From assembly GCF_001424565.1 (NCBI RefSeq), contig NZ_LMOL01000023.1, positions 62,001 to 126,000 of the forward strand: 64,000 nucleotides of DNA, read 5' to 3'. Below the pieces are notes generated by a model that saw nothing but the letters and a program-made list of their open reading frames with translations, was not told where the DNA came from and did no database searches. The translations under genes and the position numbers were made by a program. Source of the stretch: Arthrobacter sp. Leaf141. Its GTDB lineage: Bacteria > Actinomycetota > Actinomycetes > Actinomycetales > Micrococcaceae. Positions within the stretch are counted from its first letter, which is position 1. The number at the start of each line of letters is the position of its first letter. Shown in pieces: positions 55,069 through 64,000 of the stretch.

Positions 55069-56295
55069 CTAGCGGTCCAGGACGCTCAGTCCCGGCAGGT
55101 CCTTGCCCTCAAGGTATTCCAGGCTGGCGCCGCCACCGGTGGAGATGTGGCCAAACTGGTCGTCAGCGAATCCCAGCGTACGGACGGCCGCGGCGGAATC
55201 GCCGCCGCCAACCACGGTGAACGCTTCGGTCTCGGTCAGGGCCTTGGCCACGGCACGGGTGCCGGCGGCGAAGGCGTCGAACTCAAAGACGCCCATGGGC
55301 CCGTTCCAGAAGACCGTTTTGGCCCCGGCAATGCGGGCAGCAAAAGCGGCGGCGGAATCGGGTCCGATGTCCAGGCCGATGCCTTGGCTGCCGAAGCTGC
55401 TGGCCTCAATGGCGTCTGCTGCCACGGTTTCGTGTGCCGCATCGGCGGCGAACTTCTCCGCCACCACAACGTCTGTGGGCACCACGAACTCGGTGCCGGC
55501 GTCGGCTGCGCGCTTGAGGTAGTCCTGGACCACGGGGATCTGGTCCTTCTCGAGCAGGCTGCCGGCCACCTTATGCCCGGCTGCTGCCAGGAACGTGAAC
55601 AGCATGCCGCCGCCCACCAGGATGGTGTCAGCCTTGCCCAGCAGGTTTTCGATCACGGCGAGTTTGTCCGAGACCTTCGAGCCGCCAAGAACCACCACGT
55701 AGGGGCGCTGGGTGTCGGCCGTCAGTTTGCGCAGCACCTCGACCTCGGTGTGGACCAGGTCGCCGAGGTACGACGGCAGCCGGGTGGCGACGTCGTACAC
55801 GCTGGCGTGCCTGCGGTGCACAGCCCCGAAGGCGTCATCGACATACGCGCCGTTGCTGCCGGTCAGCGCGACAAGCTCATCAGCGAAGGCTCCGCGTTCG
55901 GCGTCGTCCTTGCTGGTTTCGCGGGCGTCGAACCGGACGTTCTCCAAAACCAGCGCTTCGCCGTCCTGCAGCGCCGCAGCTCCTTCCCGTGCGGAGTTGC
56001 CCACGGTGTCCGCGGCCAGCGTCACCGGGAAGTCCGCAAGTTCCGCCAGGCGGTCCACTGCGGGCTTGAGGGAGTACTTGTCCTCGGGTGCGCCTTTGGG
56101 GCGGCCAAGGTGGGCTGTAACCAGCACGCGGGCACCGGCGTCCGTGAGCTTTGCCAGCACCGGGAGGGACGCCTTGATGCGTCCGTCGTCAGTCACGGCA
56201 GAGCCGTCGAGCGGCACATTCAGGTCACTTCGAACCAGAATGTACCGCCCGCGGACACCTTCAGCGATGAGGTCGTTGAGGGTGTTTGATGTCAT
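55069..56295 (-). CDS. pgk: Phosphoglycerate kinase
   Basis: A 408-residue glycolytic kinase. [26 protein letters not shown] (where substrate binds) and the nucleotide-binding [14 protein letters not shown] and [10 protein letters not shown] are present. ATG 56295 is used; an upstream in-frame stretch lies in the gap gene and is not used. It follows gap by 10 nt. Confidence 0.96.
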   Translation of the reverse strand: MTSNTLNDLIAEGVRGRYILVRSDLNVPLDGSAVTDDGRIKASLPVLAKLTDAGARVLVTAHLGRPKGAPEDKYSLKPAVDRLAELADFPVTLAADTVGNSAREGAAALQDGEALVLENVRFDARETSKDDAERGAFADELVALTGSNGAYVDDAFGAVHRRHASVYDVATRLPSYLGDLVHTEVEVLRKLTADTQRPYVVVLGGSKVSDKLAVIENLLGKADTILVGGGMLFTFLAAAGHKVAGSLLEKDQIPVVQDYLKRAADAGTEFVVPTDVVVAEKFAADAAHETVAADAIEASSFGSQGIGLDIGPDSAAAFAARIAGAKTVFWNGPMGVFEFDAFAAGTRAVAKALTETEAFTVVGGGDSAAAVRTLGFADDQFGHISTGGGASLEYLEGKDLPGLSVLDR

Positions 56296-56305
56296 GTGTC
56301 TAACC

Positions 56306-57322
<1,017 letters not shown>

Positions 57323-57485
57323 TCAGTCTCCTTGGTGCTTTGTGAAGCACTACTAGTTGAGCGGGCGTTCAAGCCAACTAACAGATCCCGCACGCCATTG
57401 GGCAGAGATGATTTACAGATCGGAGGGCGACCAGCCTCATTGCTGAAGGCTAACCGCCTTCCGTGACCTATCTTACGTTTAATTG

Positions 57486-57515
57486 GGTCCGCCCCCGCAA
57501 GTGCAGGGGCGGACC
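57486..57515 (-). terminator. sodA terminator
   Basis: A 10-bp stem (GGTCCGCCCC/GGGGCGGACC) with a 10-nt loop, followed by CAATTAAAC on the minus strand, downstream of sodA. The gap promoter must lie just beyond it; TAAGAT near 57468-57473 on the minus strand is a candidate. Confidence 0.7.
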
Positions 57516-57580
57516 GTCCACATCCCGGCCTTAAAGCACCGGATTGTGAGGTTTGTTACACGAATGTGTAGCAGGGATCA

Positions 57581-58207
57581 CTACGGGAGGGTGATCAGGC
57601 CCGTTGCATTCGTGCGTGCTGCTTCGAAGCGCTTGGCGACGTCGGCCCAGTTCACGATGTTCCAGAAGGCCTTCACGTAGTCGGCTTTGACGTTGACGTA
57701 GTCCAGGTAGAAGGCGTGCTCCCACATGTCCAGCATCAGCAGCGGGGTGGTGCCGAGCGCCACGTTGCCCTGCTGGTCGTAAAGCTGCTCGATGACCAGG
57801 TTGCCGCCGATGGGCTCGTAGGCCAGGAAGCCCCAGCCGGATCCCTGCAGGCCAAGGGCTGCTGCGGAGAACTGGGCGCGGAAGGCGTCGAAGGAGCCGA
57901 AGGCGTCGTCGATGGCTGCTGCCAGCTCACCTTCGGGCTTGTCGCCGCCGTCCGGGGACAGGTTGTTCCAGAAGACGGAGTGGTTGACGTGGCCGCCGGT
58001 GTGGAAGGCCAGGTCCTTGGAGAGCCGGTTGATGTTGGCGAAGTCGCCCTTTTCGCGGGCTTCTGCCAGCTGCTTCAGGGCGTTGTTGGCGCCGGCCACG
58101 TAGGCAGCGTGGTGCTTGCTGTGGTGCAGCTCCATGATCCGCGCGGAAATGTGCGGTTCCAGTGCTGCGTAGTCGTAGCTGAGTTCCGGCAATACGTACT
58201 CGGTCAC
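57581..58207 (-). CDS. sodA: Superoxide dismutase (Mn/Fe family)
   Basis: A 208-residue cytosolic enzyme. The metal ligands are His in [13 protein letters not shown] and HVNHSVFW, then Asp/His in [11 protein letters not shown]. Start GTG 58207 has GGAGGA 5-6 nt upstream. The protein has [11 protein letters not shown] and a C terminus of normal length. It stands between whiA and gap, splitting an otherwise common neighbourhood. Confidence 0.97.
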   Translation of the reverse strand: MTEYVLPELSYDYAALEPHISARIMELHHSKHHAAYVAGANNALKQLAEAREKGDFANINRLSKDLAFHTGGHVNHSVFWNNLSPDGGDKPEGELAAAIDDAFGSFDAFRAQFSAAALGLQGSGWGFLAYEPIGGNLVIEQLYDQQGNVALGTTPLLMLDMWEHAFYLDYVNVKADYVKAFWNIVNWADVAKRFEAARTNATGLITLP

Positions 58208-58387
58208 AAAATCCTCCAATATCGTGGACTCTCGGTCCGGTTTCTACTTCTTGGATTGTGCATCCGGGCGTCAGGCGCCCGGAAACTTGCGGCGGTGGCG
58301 TTCCAGTGACGAAAGCCGCTCCCCTTGGCCTAACCTGCAGCCGGGGCCGGATATTTCCGTCACGCCATTTCCGATTCTAGGGGGCGC

Positions 58388-59368
58388 TCACTCGTCCAGC
58401 ATTTCGGGCGTCACATTGGCGTCCGTACCGGGAATGCCCAGGTCCTGGGCGCGTTTGTCCGCCATGGCCAGCAGGCGCCTGATCCGGCCCGCGATGGCGT
58501 CCTTGGTCATTGCCGGGTCAGCCAGTCGTCCCAGTTCGTCAAGGCTTGCCTGCTTGTGGGCCACCCTGAGTTCGCCGGCGTATTTGAGGTGGTCCGGGAC
58601 ATCGTCACCAAGGATTTCCAGGGCCCGGTCCACGCGGGCGCCGGCGGCCACGGCGGCCTGGGCGGAGCGGCGGAGGTTGGCGTCGTCAAAGTTGGCCAGC
58701 CGGTTGGCGGTGGCGCGGACTTCCTTGCGCATCCTGCGTTCTTCCCAGACCATCAGGGCGTCGTGGGCGCCCATCCGGGTCAGCAGCGCGGCGATAGTGT
58801 CGCCGTCACGGATCACCACCCGGTCAACGCCCCGCACTTCGCGGGCTTTGGCCTGGATGTCCAGCCGCCGTGCGGCGCCAACAAGGGCCAGCGCGGACTC
58901 GGGACCGGGGCAGGTGACTTCCAGTGAGGAGGACCGGCCGGGTTCGGTGAGGGAGCCGTGGGCCAGGAACGCGCCCCGCCACACAGCTTCCGCGTCGGCC
59001 GCGGAGCCGTTGACGACGGCGGACGGCAGCCCGCGCACGGGGCGGCCACGCCCATCGAGGAGCCCGGTCTGGCGGGCCAGCGCCTCGCCGTCGCGCACTA
59101 CACGCACCACGTACCGGCTGGCACGGCGAAGGCCGCCTGCTGAAACAACGATGATTTCGCTTTGGTGGCCGTACACCTCAGCGATGGCGGCCCGGAGGCG
59201 TCGGGCGGTGGACGCCAGGTCCACTTCCGCTTCGATCACGATCCGGCCGGAAATGATGTGCAGGCCGCCGGCGAAGCGGAGCATCGCCGAGACCTCAGCC
59301 TTGCGGACTGATGACTTTTTGATGTCCAGACGGGACAGTTCTTCCTTGACTGATGCTGTCAGTGCCAT
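58388..59368 (-). CDS. whiA: Sporulation/cell-division regulator WhiA
   Basis: A 326-residue DNA-binding regulator that combines a LAGLIDADG-like N-terminal domain with a C-terminal HTH. It starts [15 protein letters not shown]-terminal [25 protein letters not shown] matches the WhiA HTH domain. In non-sporulating actinobacteria it affects cell division. It follows yvcK by 9 nt. Confidence 0.96.
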   Translation of the reverse strand: MALTASVKEELSRLDIKKSSVRKAEVSAMLRFAGGLHIISGRIVIEAEVDLASTARRLRAAIAEVYGHQSEIIVVSAGGLRRASRYVVRVVRDGEALARQTGLLDGRGRPVRGLPSAVVNGSAADAEAVWRGAFLAHGSLTEPGRSSSLEVTCPGPESALALVGAARRLDIQAKAREVRGVDRVVIRDGDTIAALLTRMGAHDALMVWEERRMRKEVRATANRLANFDDANLRRSAQAAVAAGARVDRALEILGDDVPDHLKYAGELRVAHKQASLDELGRLADPAMTKDAIAGRIRRLLAMADKRAQDLGIPGTDANVTPEMLDE

Positions 59369-59377
59369 GGCACCTTC

Positions 59378-60397
59378 CTAACTGTTCCCGAAAATGTCCT
59401 GGTACGCCGTCGCCAGACGCAGCGGATCATGGACGGGCCGGCGTCCCGACGCCCCTACTTTACCCAAGACCACCTCGGCACCGATCATGCCGGCTGCTTT
59501 CTCGAACTCCTTCCGGTCCGGGACGGACGCCGGATCGGCCAGGACAACGTCCACGCTGAAGTCCGGGGCGTAACGCCGCAGCACGTGCAGGTGGTCCGCC
59601 GCACTCATGCCGGAGGTCTCCTTGGTGTCTGTGGCGAGGTTCATGGTGAGGCAGCGTTTTGCCGGCGTGTCGCAGAGGGCCTGCCGCATTTCGGGGAGCA
59701 GCAGGTGCGGCAGCACGGACGTGTACCAGGACCCCGGGCCCAGGATGACCCAGTCCGCCAGCTCAATGGCCGTAAGGGCCTCCACGCAGGCCGGTGCGTC
59801 CACGGGCAGCAGCCGGACCTGTTCCAGGGAACCTGCCACGGCGCAGCGGGCCTGGCCGCGGACGGTGTTGAGGGCCGTCTCGCCGTTCGGCGCGGTCACC
59901 CGGACATCACCTTCTATGGTGAGCGGAACGGTGGACATGGGCAGCACCTGGCCGCGGGCGCCCAGCAGGGCGCCTGCCCAGGTGAGTCCGGCCACGGCAT
60001 CGCCCAGCAGTTCCCAAAGAGTCACAATCAGCAGGTTGCCCATGGCGTGCTCGTCCAGGGAGCCGCCGGTGCCTTTGCCGGGCTGGAACCGGTGCTGCAT
60101 CACGTCCCGCCAGGTCCGGCCCCAGTCGGTGTCGTCGCACAGCGCGGACAGGGCCATCCGCAGGTCTCCCGGCGGGAGGACACCGTACTCTTCACGCAGG
60201 CGCCCGGAAGACCCGCCGTCGTCCGCCACCGTGACGATCGCCGTCAGTTCCGAGGTGAGCAGGCGTAAGGCGGACAGGGAGGCTGACAGCCCGTGCCCAC
60301 CCCCCAGCGCCACCACGTTGGGCCCCTTGTCCTGCTGGGCTGCGGCCGAGCCGGCAGGGACGGGGACAAGCGGCAGTGCGCCCGTGAACAGTGCCAT
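59378..60397 (-). CDS. yvcK: YvcK / CofD-like protein
   Basis: A 339-residue Rossmann-fold protein (UPF0052) with VVALGGGHGLSASL, TVADDGGSSGRLRE and ILGPGSWYTSVLPHLL. It binds UDP-sugars in Bacillus and affects cell wall and carbon metabolism. Its start overlaps the rapZ stop by one base. It carries an N-terminal extension of about 25 residues. Confidence 0.94.
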   Translation of the reverse strand: MALFTGALPLVPVPAGSAAAQQDKGPNVVALGGGHGLSASLSALRLLTSELTAIVTVADDGGSSGRLREEYGVLPPGDLRMALSALCDDTDWGRTWRDVMQHRFQPGKGTGGSLDEHAMGNLLIVTLWELLGDAVAGLTWAGALLGARGQVLPMSTVPLTIEGDVRVTAPNGETALNTVRGQARCAVAGSLEQVRLLPVDAPACVEALTAIELADWVILGPGSWYTSVLPHLLLPEMRQALCDTPAKRCLTMNLATDTKETSGMSAADHLHVLRRYAPDFSVDVVLADPASVPDRKEFEKAAGMIGAEVVLGKVGASGRRPVHDPLRLATAYQDIFGNS

Positions 60398-61320
60398 TAC
60401 TCGCGGCCCAGGTCCCGGTGGGTGGTGGTCACCGTGACCCTGGGGTATTGCGCAAGTTTTTTGGAAAGCTCCACGGCGACAGCGACGGAGCGGTGCTTGC
60501 CGCCCGTGCAGCCCACGGCGATGGTGGCGTAGTGCTTGTTTTCGCGGCGGTAACCGTCCAGGACAGGCTCGAGGGCCATCACGTAGCGGTCCACGAAGTT
60601 CTTGACGCCTTCCGCTTCGAGGACGTAATCGCTGACGCCCTGGTCCAGGCCGGTCAGCGGACGCAGCTGCGGGACCCAGTGCGGGTTGGGGATGAACCGG
60701 ACGTCGGCCACGTAGTTGGAGTCCACCGGCAGGCCGTACTTGAAGCCGAAACTCATCACATTCAGGCGCAGCGCCACCGGACCGGTCTCGCTGAAGAGTT
60801 CAGTGATGGCCGTGGCCAGGCCGTGCACGTTGTAACCGCTGGTATCCAGTACGACGTCGGAGCTGTCGCGCAGTTCCTGCAGCAGCTCCCGTTCGGCGGC
60901 AATACCATCAAGGATCCGGCCGCCGCCCTGCAACGGATGCGGCCGGCGGCCCTGTTCAAACCTGCGGACCAGGACGTTGTCGCTGGCATCAAGGAACAGG
61001 ACGCGGAAGGCCACCCCGCTGGCGGCCAGTGCCCCCAGCGCGGCCCGGATATCCGCAAACAGGCCCTTGCTGCGGACATCGATCACCACGGCCAGCCGCG
61101 GGATGGACTGCGGGGCGTGCGAGACCAGTTCGGCCAGGGTTCCAAGCATCTGCGGCGGAAGGTTTTCCACCACGTACCAGCCGTGGTCCTCAAGTGCGTC
61201 AGCTGCGGTGCTCCGGCCCGCGCCGGACATCCCCGTGACCACCAGCAGCTCCGCTTCAAGCGGCTTGACGGGCTGCAGCCCCTCGTCCCCCGCTCCGGAT
61301 TCCGCTGTTGTGTCTGCCAT
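60397..61320 (-). CDS. rapZ: RNase adapter / nucleotide-binding protein RapZ
   Basis: A 307-residue P-loop protein: Walker [42 protein letters not shown] and C-terminal [11 protein letters not shown] with DLGRE. In E. coli it guides RNase E to a small RNA; in actinobacteria the role is unclear. It lies between uvrC and yvcK, in the usual order. Confidence 0.95.
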   Translation of the reverse strand: MADTTAESGAGDEGLQPVKPLEAELLVVTGMSGAGRSTAADALEDHGWYVVENLPPQMLGTLAELVSHAPQSIPRLAVVIDVRSKGLFADIRAALGALAASGVAFRVLFLDASDNVLVRRFEQGRRPHPLQGGGRILDGIAAERELLQELRDSSDVVLDTSGYNVHGLATAITELFSETGPVALRLNVMSFGFKYGLPVDSNYVADVRFIPNPHWVPQLRPLTGLDQGVSDYVLEAEGVKNFVDRYVMALEPVLDGYRRENKHYATIAVGCTGGKHRSVAVAVELSKKLAQYPRVTVTTTHRDLGRE

Positions 61321-61392
61321 GAGGTCCGCCCCGTTCCTGTAGTTATCACGTGGGGCGGCCGCCGCGGCGGAAACCCCCGGACTTTACCCTAG

Positions 61393-63450
61393 CTAAGTTT
61401 CGAGGATTTCGCCGGTGGTCATGTTGATGGCGGGCAGGTCCGGAGCCTCAGTGCCGCCGGCCGCAAAGTGGGCCATGATGGCACCGGCCAGGGCCGGGCC
61501 AACCCCGTTCGCTCCGGTCAGTTCAGCGGCCGTCGCGGCCTTGATGGCCTTGACGGACCCGAAGTGGGCCAGCAGGGCCTTGCGTTTGGCGGCACCAAGG
61601 CCCGGAACGGCGTCCAGGGCGGACACCGTCATCGCCTTTCCCCGCTTTTGCCGGTGGAAGGTGATGGCGAACCGGTGCGCCTCGTCGCGGATCCGCTGCA
61701 GGAGGTACAGGCCCTGCGAGGTCCGGGGCAGGATCACCGGGAAGTCACTGTCCGGCAGCCACACCTCTTCAAGCCGCTTGGCCAGGCCCACCACGTACAC
61801 GTCGTCGACGCCGAGGTCAGCGAGGGCGCGCGCGGCGGCGTTGACCTGGGGCTTGCCACCATCCACCACCACCAGGTTGGGCGGGTAGGCGAATTTGCTC
61901 CGCGGGGCGGGGGTGGTGGAGTCGTCCACTGTGGTGGTGGTTTCCGGGGCGTGTTCCGTGCCGGCCGCTTCCGTGCCGGCCGCTTCCTCGCCGGCAGCCG
62001 GTGCCGGGACGGCCGCCGCGGCCAGGGCCGCCTCGGTGACCTGGGCTGTTTTGTCCTGGAGGTAGTAGCGGAAGCGGCGCGTCAGGACGTCGTGCATGGC
62101 GGCCGTATCGTCGGAGGCCGCGGGGCCGGTGATGGCGAACTTGCGGTAGTCCGACTTTTTGGGCAGGCCGTCCTCCACCACCACCATGGAGGCCACCACG
62201 TTGGTGCCCTGGACGTGCGAGACGTCGTAGCATTCGATCCGCAGCAGGGCCACGGGCAGGTCCAGGGCTTCCTGGAGTTCCTGCAGGGCCTGCGACCGGA
62301 CGGTGAGGTCACCGGCCCGGCGGGTTTTGTGCAGCCGCAGGGCATGTTCGGCGTTTTCCCGCACGGTGGACATCAGGGCTGCCTTGTCCCCGCGCTGCGG
62401 CACCCGGATGTCCACCTTGGCGCCGCGGATCCCGGCCAGCCATTCAGTCAGGTCACCGGCATTGCTGGGTTCCACGGGGACCAGGACTTCGCGGGGCAGC
62501 CGGCCATGGGTGTCGCCTTCCTCGCCGTAGACCTGCTGCAGCAGGTGCTCCACGAGGTCGGGGGTGCTGAAATCCTCCACCTTTTCCACCACCCAGCCGC
62601 GCTGGCCGCGGATGCGTCCGCCGCGGACGTGGAAGACCTGCACGGCGGCTTCCAGTTCGTCCTCGTGCAGGGCGAAGATATCGGCGTCCGTCTCCTCCGC
62701 CAGTACCACGGCGTTGCGCTCAAAGACCTTCCGGAGGGCGGTGATGTCGTCGCGGAGCCGTGCTGCGTGTTCGTAGTCCAGCTCCGCCACTGCGGCCTGC
62801 ATCTGCTTTTCCAGCTTGGCCGTGAACCGTTTCGCTTCGCCGCCCATAAACGCGCAGAAGTCCTCGGCCAGCGCGCGGTGGTCTTGCGGTGAAATCCTGC
62901 CCACGCACGGCGCCGAGCACTTGTCGATGTAGCCCAGCAGGCAGGGCCGGCCACTGGCTTCGGCGCGCTTGAAGACGCCTGCGCTGCAGCTCCTGACGGG
63001 GAAGACCCGCAGCAAAGTGTCCATGGTTTCCCGGATGGCACCGGCGGTGTAGGGACCGAAATACCGGGTCCCTTTGCGTTTGTCGCCGCGCAGCACCTGG
63101 ACGCGGGGATACTTCTCGCTGAGGGTGACAGCCAGGTACGGGTAGGTTTTGTCGTCCCGGAACACCACGTTGAAGCGGGGCTTGAATTCCTTGATCCAGG
63201 TGAACTCGAGCTGCAGCGATTCGAGCTCGCTGCCCACCACCGTCCATTCGACGCTGCTGGCGGCATGGACCATGGCGTAGGTCTTGGCCGGCAGGCCCGC
63301 CGGGTTGGCAAAGTACGAGTTCAAGCGTGAGCGGAGGTTCTTGGCTTTGCCAACGTAGATGACCCTGCCGTGCGGATCGCGGAACCGGTAGACACCGGGG
63401 TTTATGGGGATTTCTCCCGTCCGGGGCCTGTAACTTGCTGGATTTGCCAC
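61393..63450 (-). CDS. uvrC: Excinuclease ABC subunit C
   Basis: A 685-residue nucleotide-excision repair nuclease. GIY-YIG domain at the N terminus ([21 protein letters not shown]), UvrB-binding domain about residues 205-245 ([19 protein letters not shown]), RNase H-like 5' nuclease with [12 protein letters not shown] and VVVDGGKPQ, and C-terminal helix-hairpin-helix pairs. A Thr/Glu/Ala-rich insert of about 40 residues (470-515) splits the RNase H region and includes a short DNA repeat. Start GTG has TAGACT 6 nt upstream, so leaderless. Confidence 0.97.
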   Translation of the reverse strand: MANPASYRPRTGEIPINPGVYRFRDPHGRVIYVGKAKNLRSRLNSYFANPAGLPAKTYAMVHAASSVEWTVVGSELESLQLEFTWIKEFKPRFNVVFRDDKTYPYLAVTLSEKYPRVQVLRGDKRKGTRYFGPYTAGAIRETMDTLLRVFPVRSCSAGVFKRAEASGRPCLLGYIDKCSAPCVGRISPQDHRALAEDFCAFMGGEAKRFTAKLEKQMQAAVAELDYEHAARLRDDITALRKVFERNAVVLAEETDADIFALHEDELEAAVQVFHVRGGRIRGQRGWVVEKVEDFSTPDLVEHLLQQVYGEEGDTHGRLPREVLVPVEPSNAGDLTEWLAGIRGAKVDIRVPQRGDKAALMSTVRENAEHALRLHKTRRAGDLTVRSQALQELQEALDLPVALLRIECYDVSHVQGTNVVASMVVVEDGLPKKSDYRKFAITGPAASDDTAAMHDVLTRRFRYYLQDKTAQVTEAALAAAAVPAPAAGEEAAGTEAAGTEHAPETTTTVDDSTTPAPRSKFAYPPNLVVVDGGKPQVNAAARALADLGVDDVYVVGLAKRLEEVWLPDSDFPVILPRTSQGLYLLQRIRDEAHRFAITFHRQKRGKAMTVSALDAVPGLGAAKRKALLAHFGSVKAIKAATAAELTGANGVGPALAGAIMAHFAAGGTEAPDLPAINMTTGEILET
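61954..61998. repeat. Three 15-bp tandem units inside uvrC
   Basis: Two identical 15-nt copies and a third with three changes encode Ala/Gly/Thr/Glu repeats (AAGTE units) in the linker of UvrC. The period is a codon multiple. Confidence 0.8.
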
Positions 63451-63456
63451 CTGTCC

Positions 63457-63462
63457 AGTCTA
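63457..63462 (-). promoter_or_regulatory. Leaderless -10 box of uvrC
   Basis: TAGACT on the minus strand, 6 nt before GTG 63450. Confidence 0.55.
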
Positions 63463-63509
63463 CTGAGGCCCGGCGGGTGCCGGGGACACCGCCGTGCCCC
63501 CGGGCAGGC

Positions 63510-64000
63510 TTACTCGGCGATCTTGCTCTGGTTGTAGCTGGTGGAGCGTTCCTGTCCGCTGAGTTCGGCGATGGCGTCCATGATCCGGTCCGTGACCTGG
63601 CGGCGGGCCGGCAAAGAGTGGTCCGGGCCGGTTTTATCGAAGTACAGCGGCTCCCCCACCTTCATGGTGAAATGCTGGGGCCGGACACCCTTCTCCCCGG
63701 CGCGCTGCAGGTTCTCGGTGCCGATCAGGCCCACCGGGATCACGGGTGCACCGGTGGTCAGCGCCAGCCAGCCCACACCGGTGCGGCCGCGGTACAGGAT
63801 GCCGTCGCGGGAGCGGGTGCCCTCCGGGTAGATGCCGATGCCTTTGCCGGCCTCCAGGATGTCCATCAGCGTTTTGAGGGCCTGGACGCTGGCTGCCTGC
63901 TCCCCGCGTTCCACGGGAATGGACCCGACGGATTCGAAAAAGGCCTTCATCACGCGGCCCTTGACGCCCCGCGTGGTGAAGTACTCGGCCTTGGCGAAAA
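63510..64000 (-). CDS. 1-acyl-sn-glycerol-3-phosphate acyltransferase, C-terminal part
   Basis: The gene enters from the right edge; about 163 residues are seen. It has FAKAEYFTTRGVKGR at the start, then GSIPVERGEQAASV, EGTRS in GIYPEGTRSRDGILYRGR and PVIPVGLIGTENL, motifs II-IV of PlsC-type acyltransferases that make phosphatidate. The catalytic HX4D motif must lie beyond the window. It is followed by a 59-nt gap before uvrC. Confidence 0.9.
   Translation of the reverse strand, partial: FAKAEYFTTRGVKGRVMKAFFESVGSIPVERGEQAASVQALKTLMDILEAGKGIGIYPEGTRSRDGILYRGRTGVGWLALTTGAPVIPVGLIGTENLQRAGEKGVRPQHFTMKVGEPLYFDKTGPDHSLPARRQVTDRIMDAIAELSGQERSTSYNQSKIAE

Overview
The window is GC-rich chromosomal DNA from an actinobacterium. 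Protein features such as OpcA beside Zwf, RbpA, WhiA, a C-minus ribosomal protein L31, GlgA of about 400 residues and many GTG starts point to the Micrococcaceae, most likely Arthrobacter, Pseudarthrobacter or a close relative. This assignment comes from gene content and recalled protein similarity, not from a database search. I see no rRNA, tRNA, CRISPR array, transposase, integrase or phage gene. The window is dense with housekeeping and metabolic genes.

Layout, 1-32 kb: a fatty-acid degradation locus (FabG4-like reductase, thiolase, TetR regulator, acyl-CoA oxidase/dehydrogenase) is built around one perfect operator. Next come the glycogen genes glgA and glgC, diverging from one promoter region, and an unusual short-chain dehydrogenase with a Cys4 zinc-ribbon-like motif. 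A three-gene ATP-grasp / alpha-E / transglutaminase operon follows. Then come a YeiH transporter, pepN, a domain-permuted lipoate ligase, rpmE2, an rRNA-type methyltransferase operon, serB, two reductases including fabG, a DUF3099 / small protein / SURF1 operon and an ABC-F ATPase. The bioYMN biotin importer and an odd thiolase plus acyl-CoA ligase pair lie next to each other, followed by a secreted or membrane-anchored zinc peptidase.

Layout, 32-64 kb: gene order follows the conserved actinobacterial core, as I remember it from Mycobacterium tuberculosis Rv1420-Rv1466. The Fe-S assembly operon runs sufR-sufB-sufD-Rieske-sufC-sufT, without sufS or sufU. A two-gene ABC exporter leads into ctaA (heme A synthase). 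A SulP-carbonic anhydrase fusion and a reductase sit between ctaA and ctaB. Then come tkt-tal-pgi-zwf-opcA-pgl (pentose phosphate pathway), rbpA, gap-pgk-tpiA-secG (glycolysis and secretion), sodA, whiA-yvcK-rapZ-uvrC, and the start of an acyltransferase cut by the window edge.

The transcription signals are unusually readable. Nearly every convergent pair is separated by a long perfect hairpin. About eleven genes have a TANNNT-like -10 box 6-8 nt before their start codon and no Shine-Dalgarno, so they are probably leaderless. The observations I find most worth checking are the operator carrying both divergent -10 boxes, the terminator hairpin encoded inside rbpA, the 26-bp intergenic palindrome, the zinc-ribbon dehydrogenase lacking the usual catalytic Tyr, the permuted lipoate ligase, the thiolase lacking its second Cys, and the ATP-grasp/alpha-E/transglutaminase operon, whose product is unknown.
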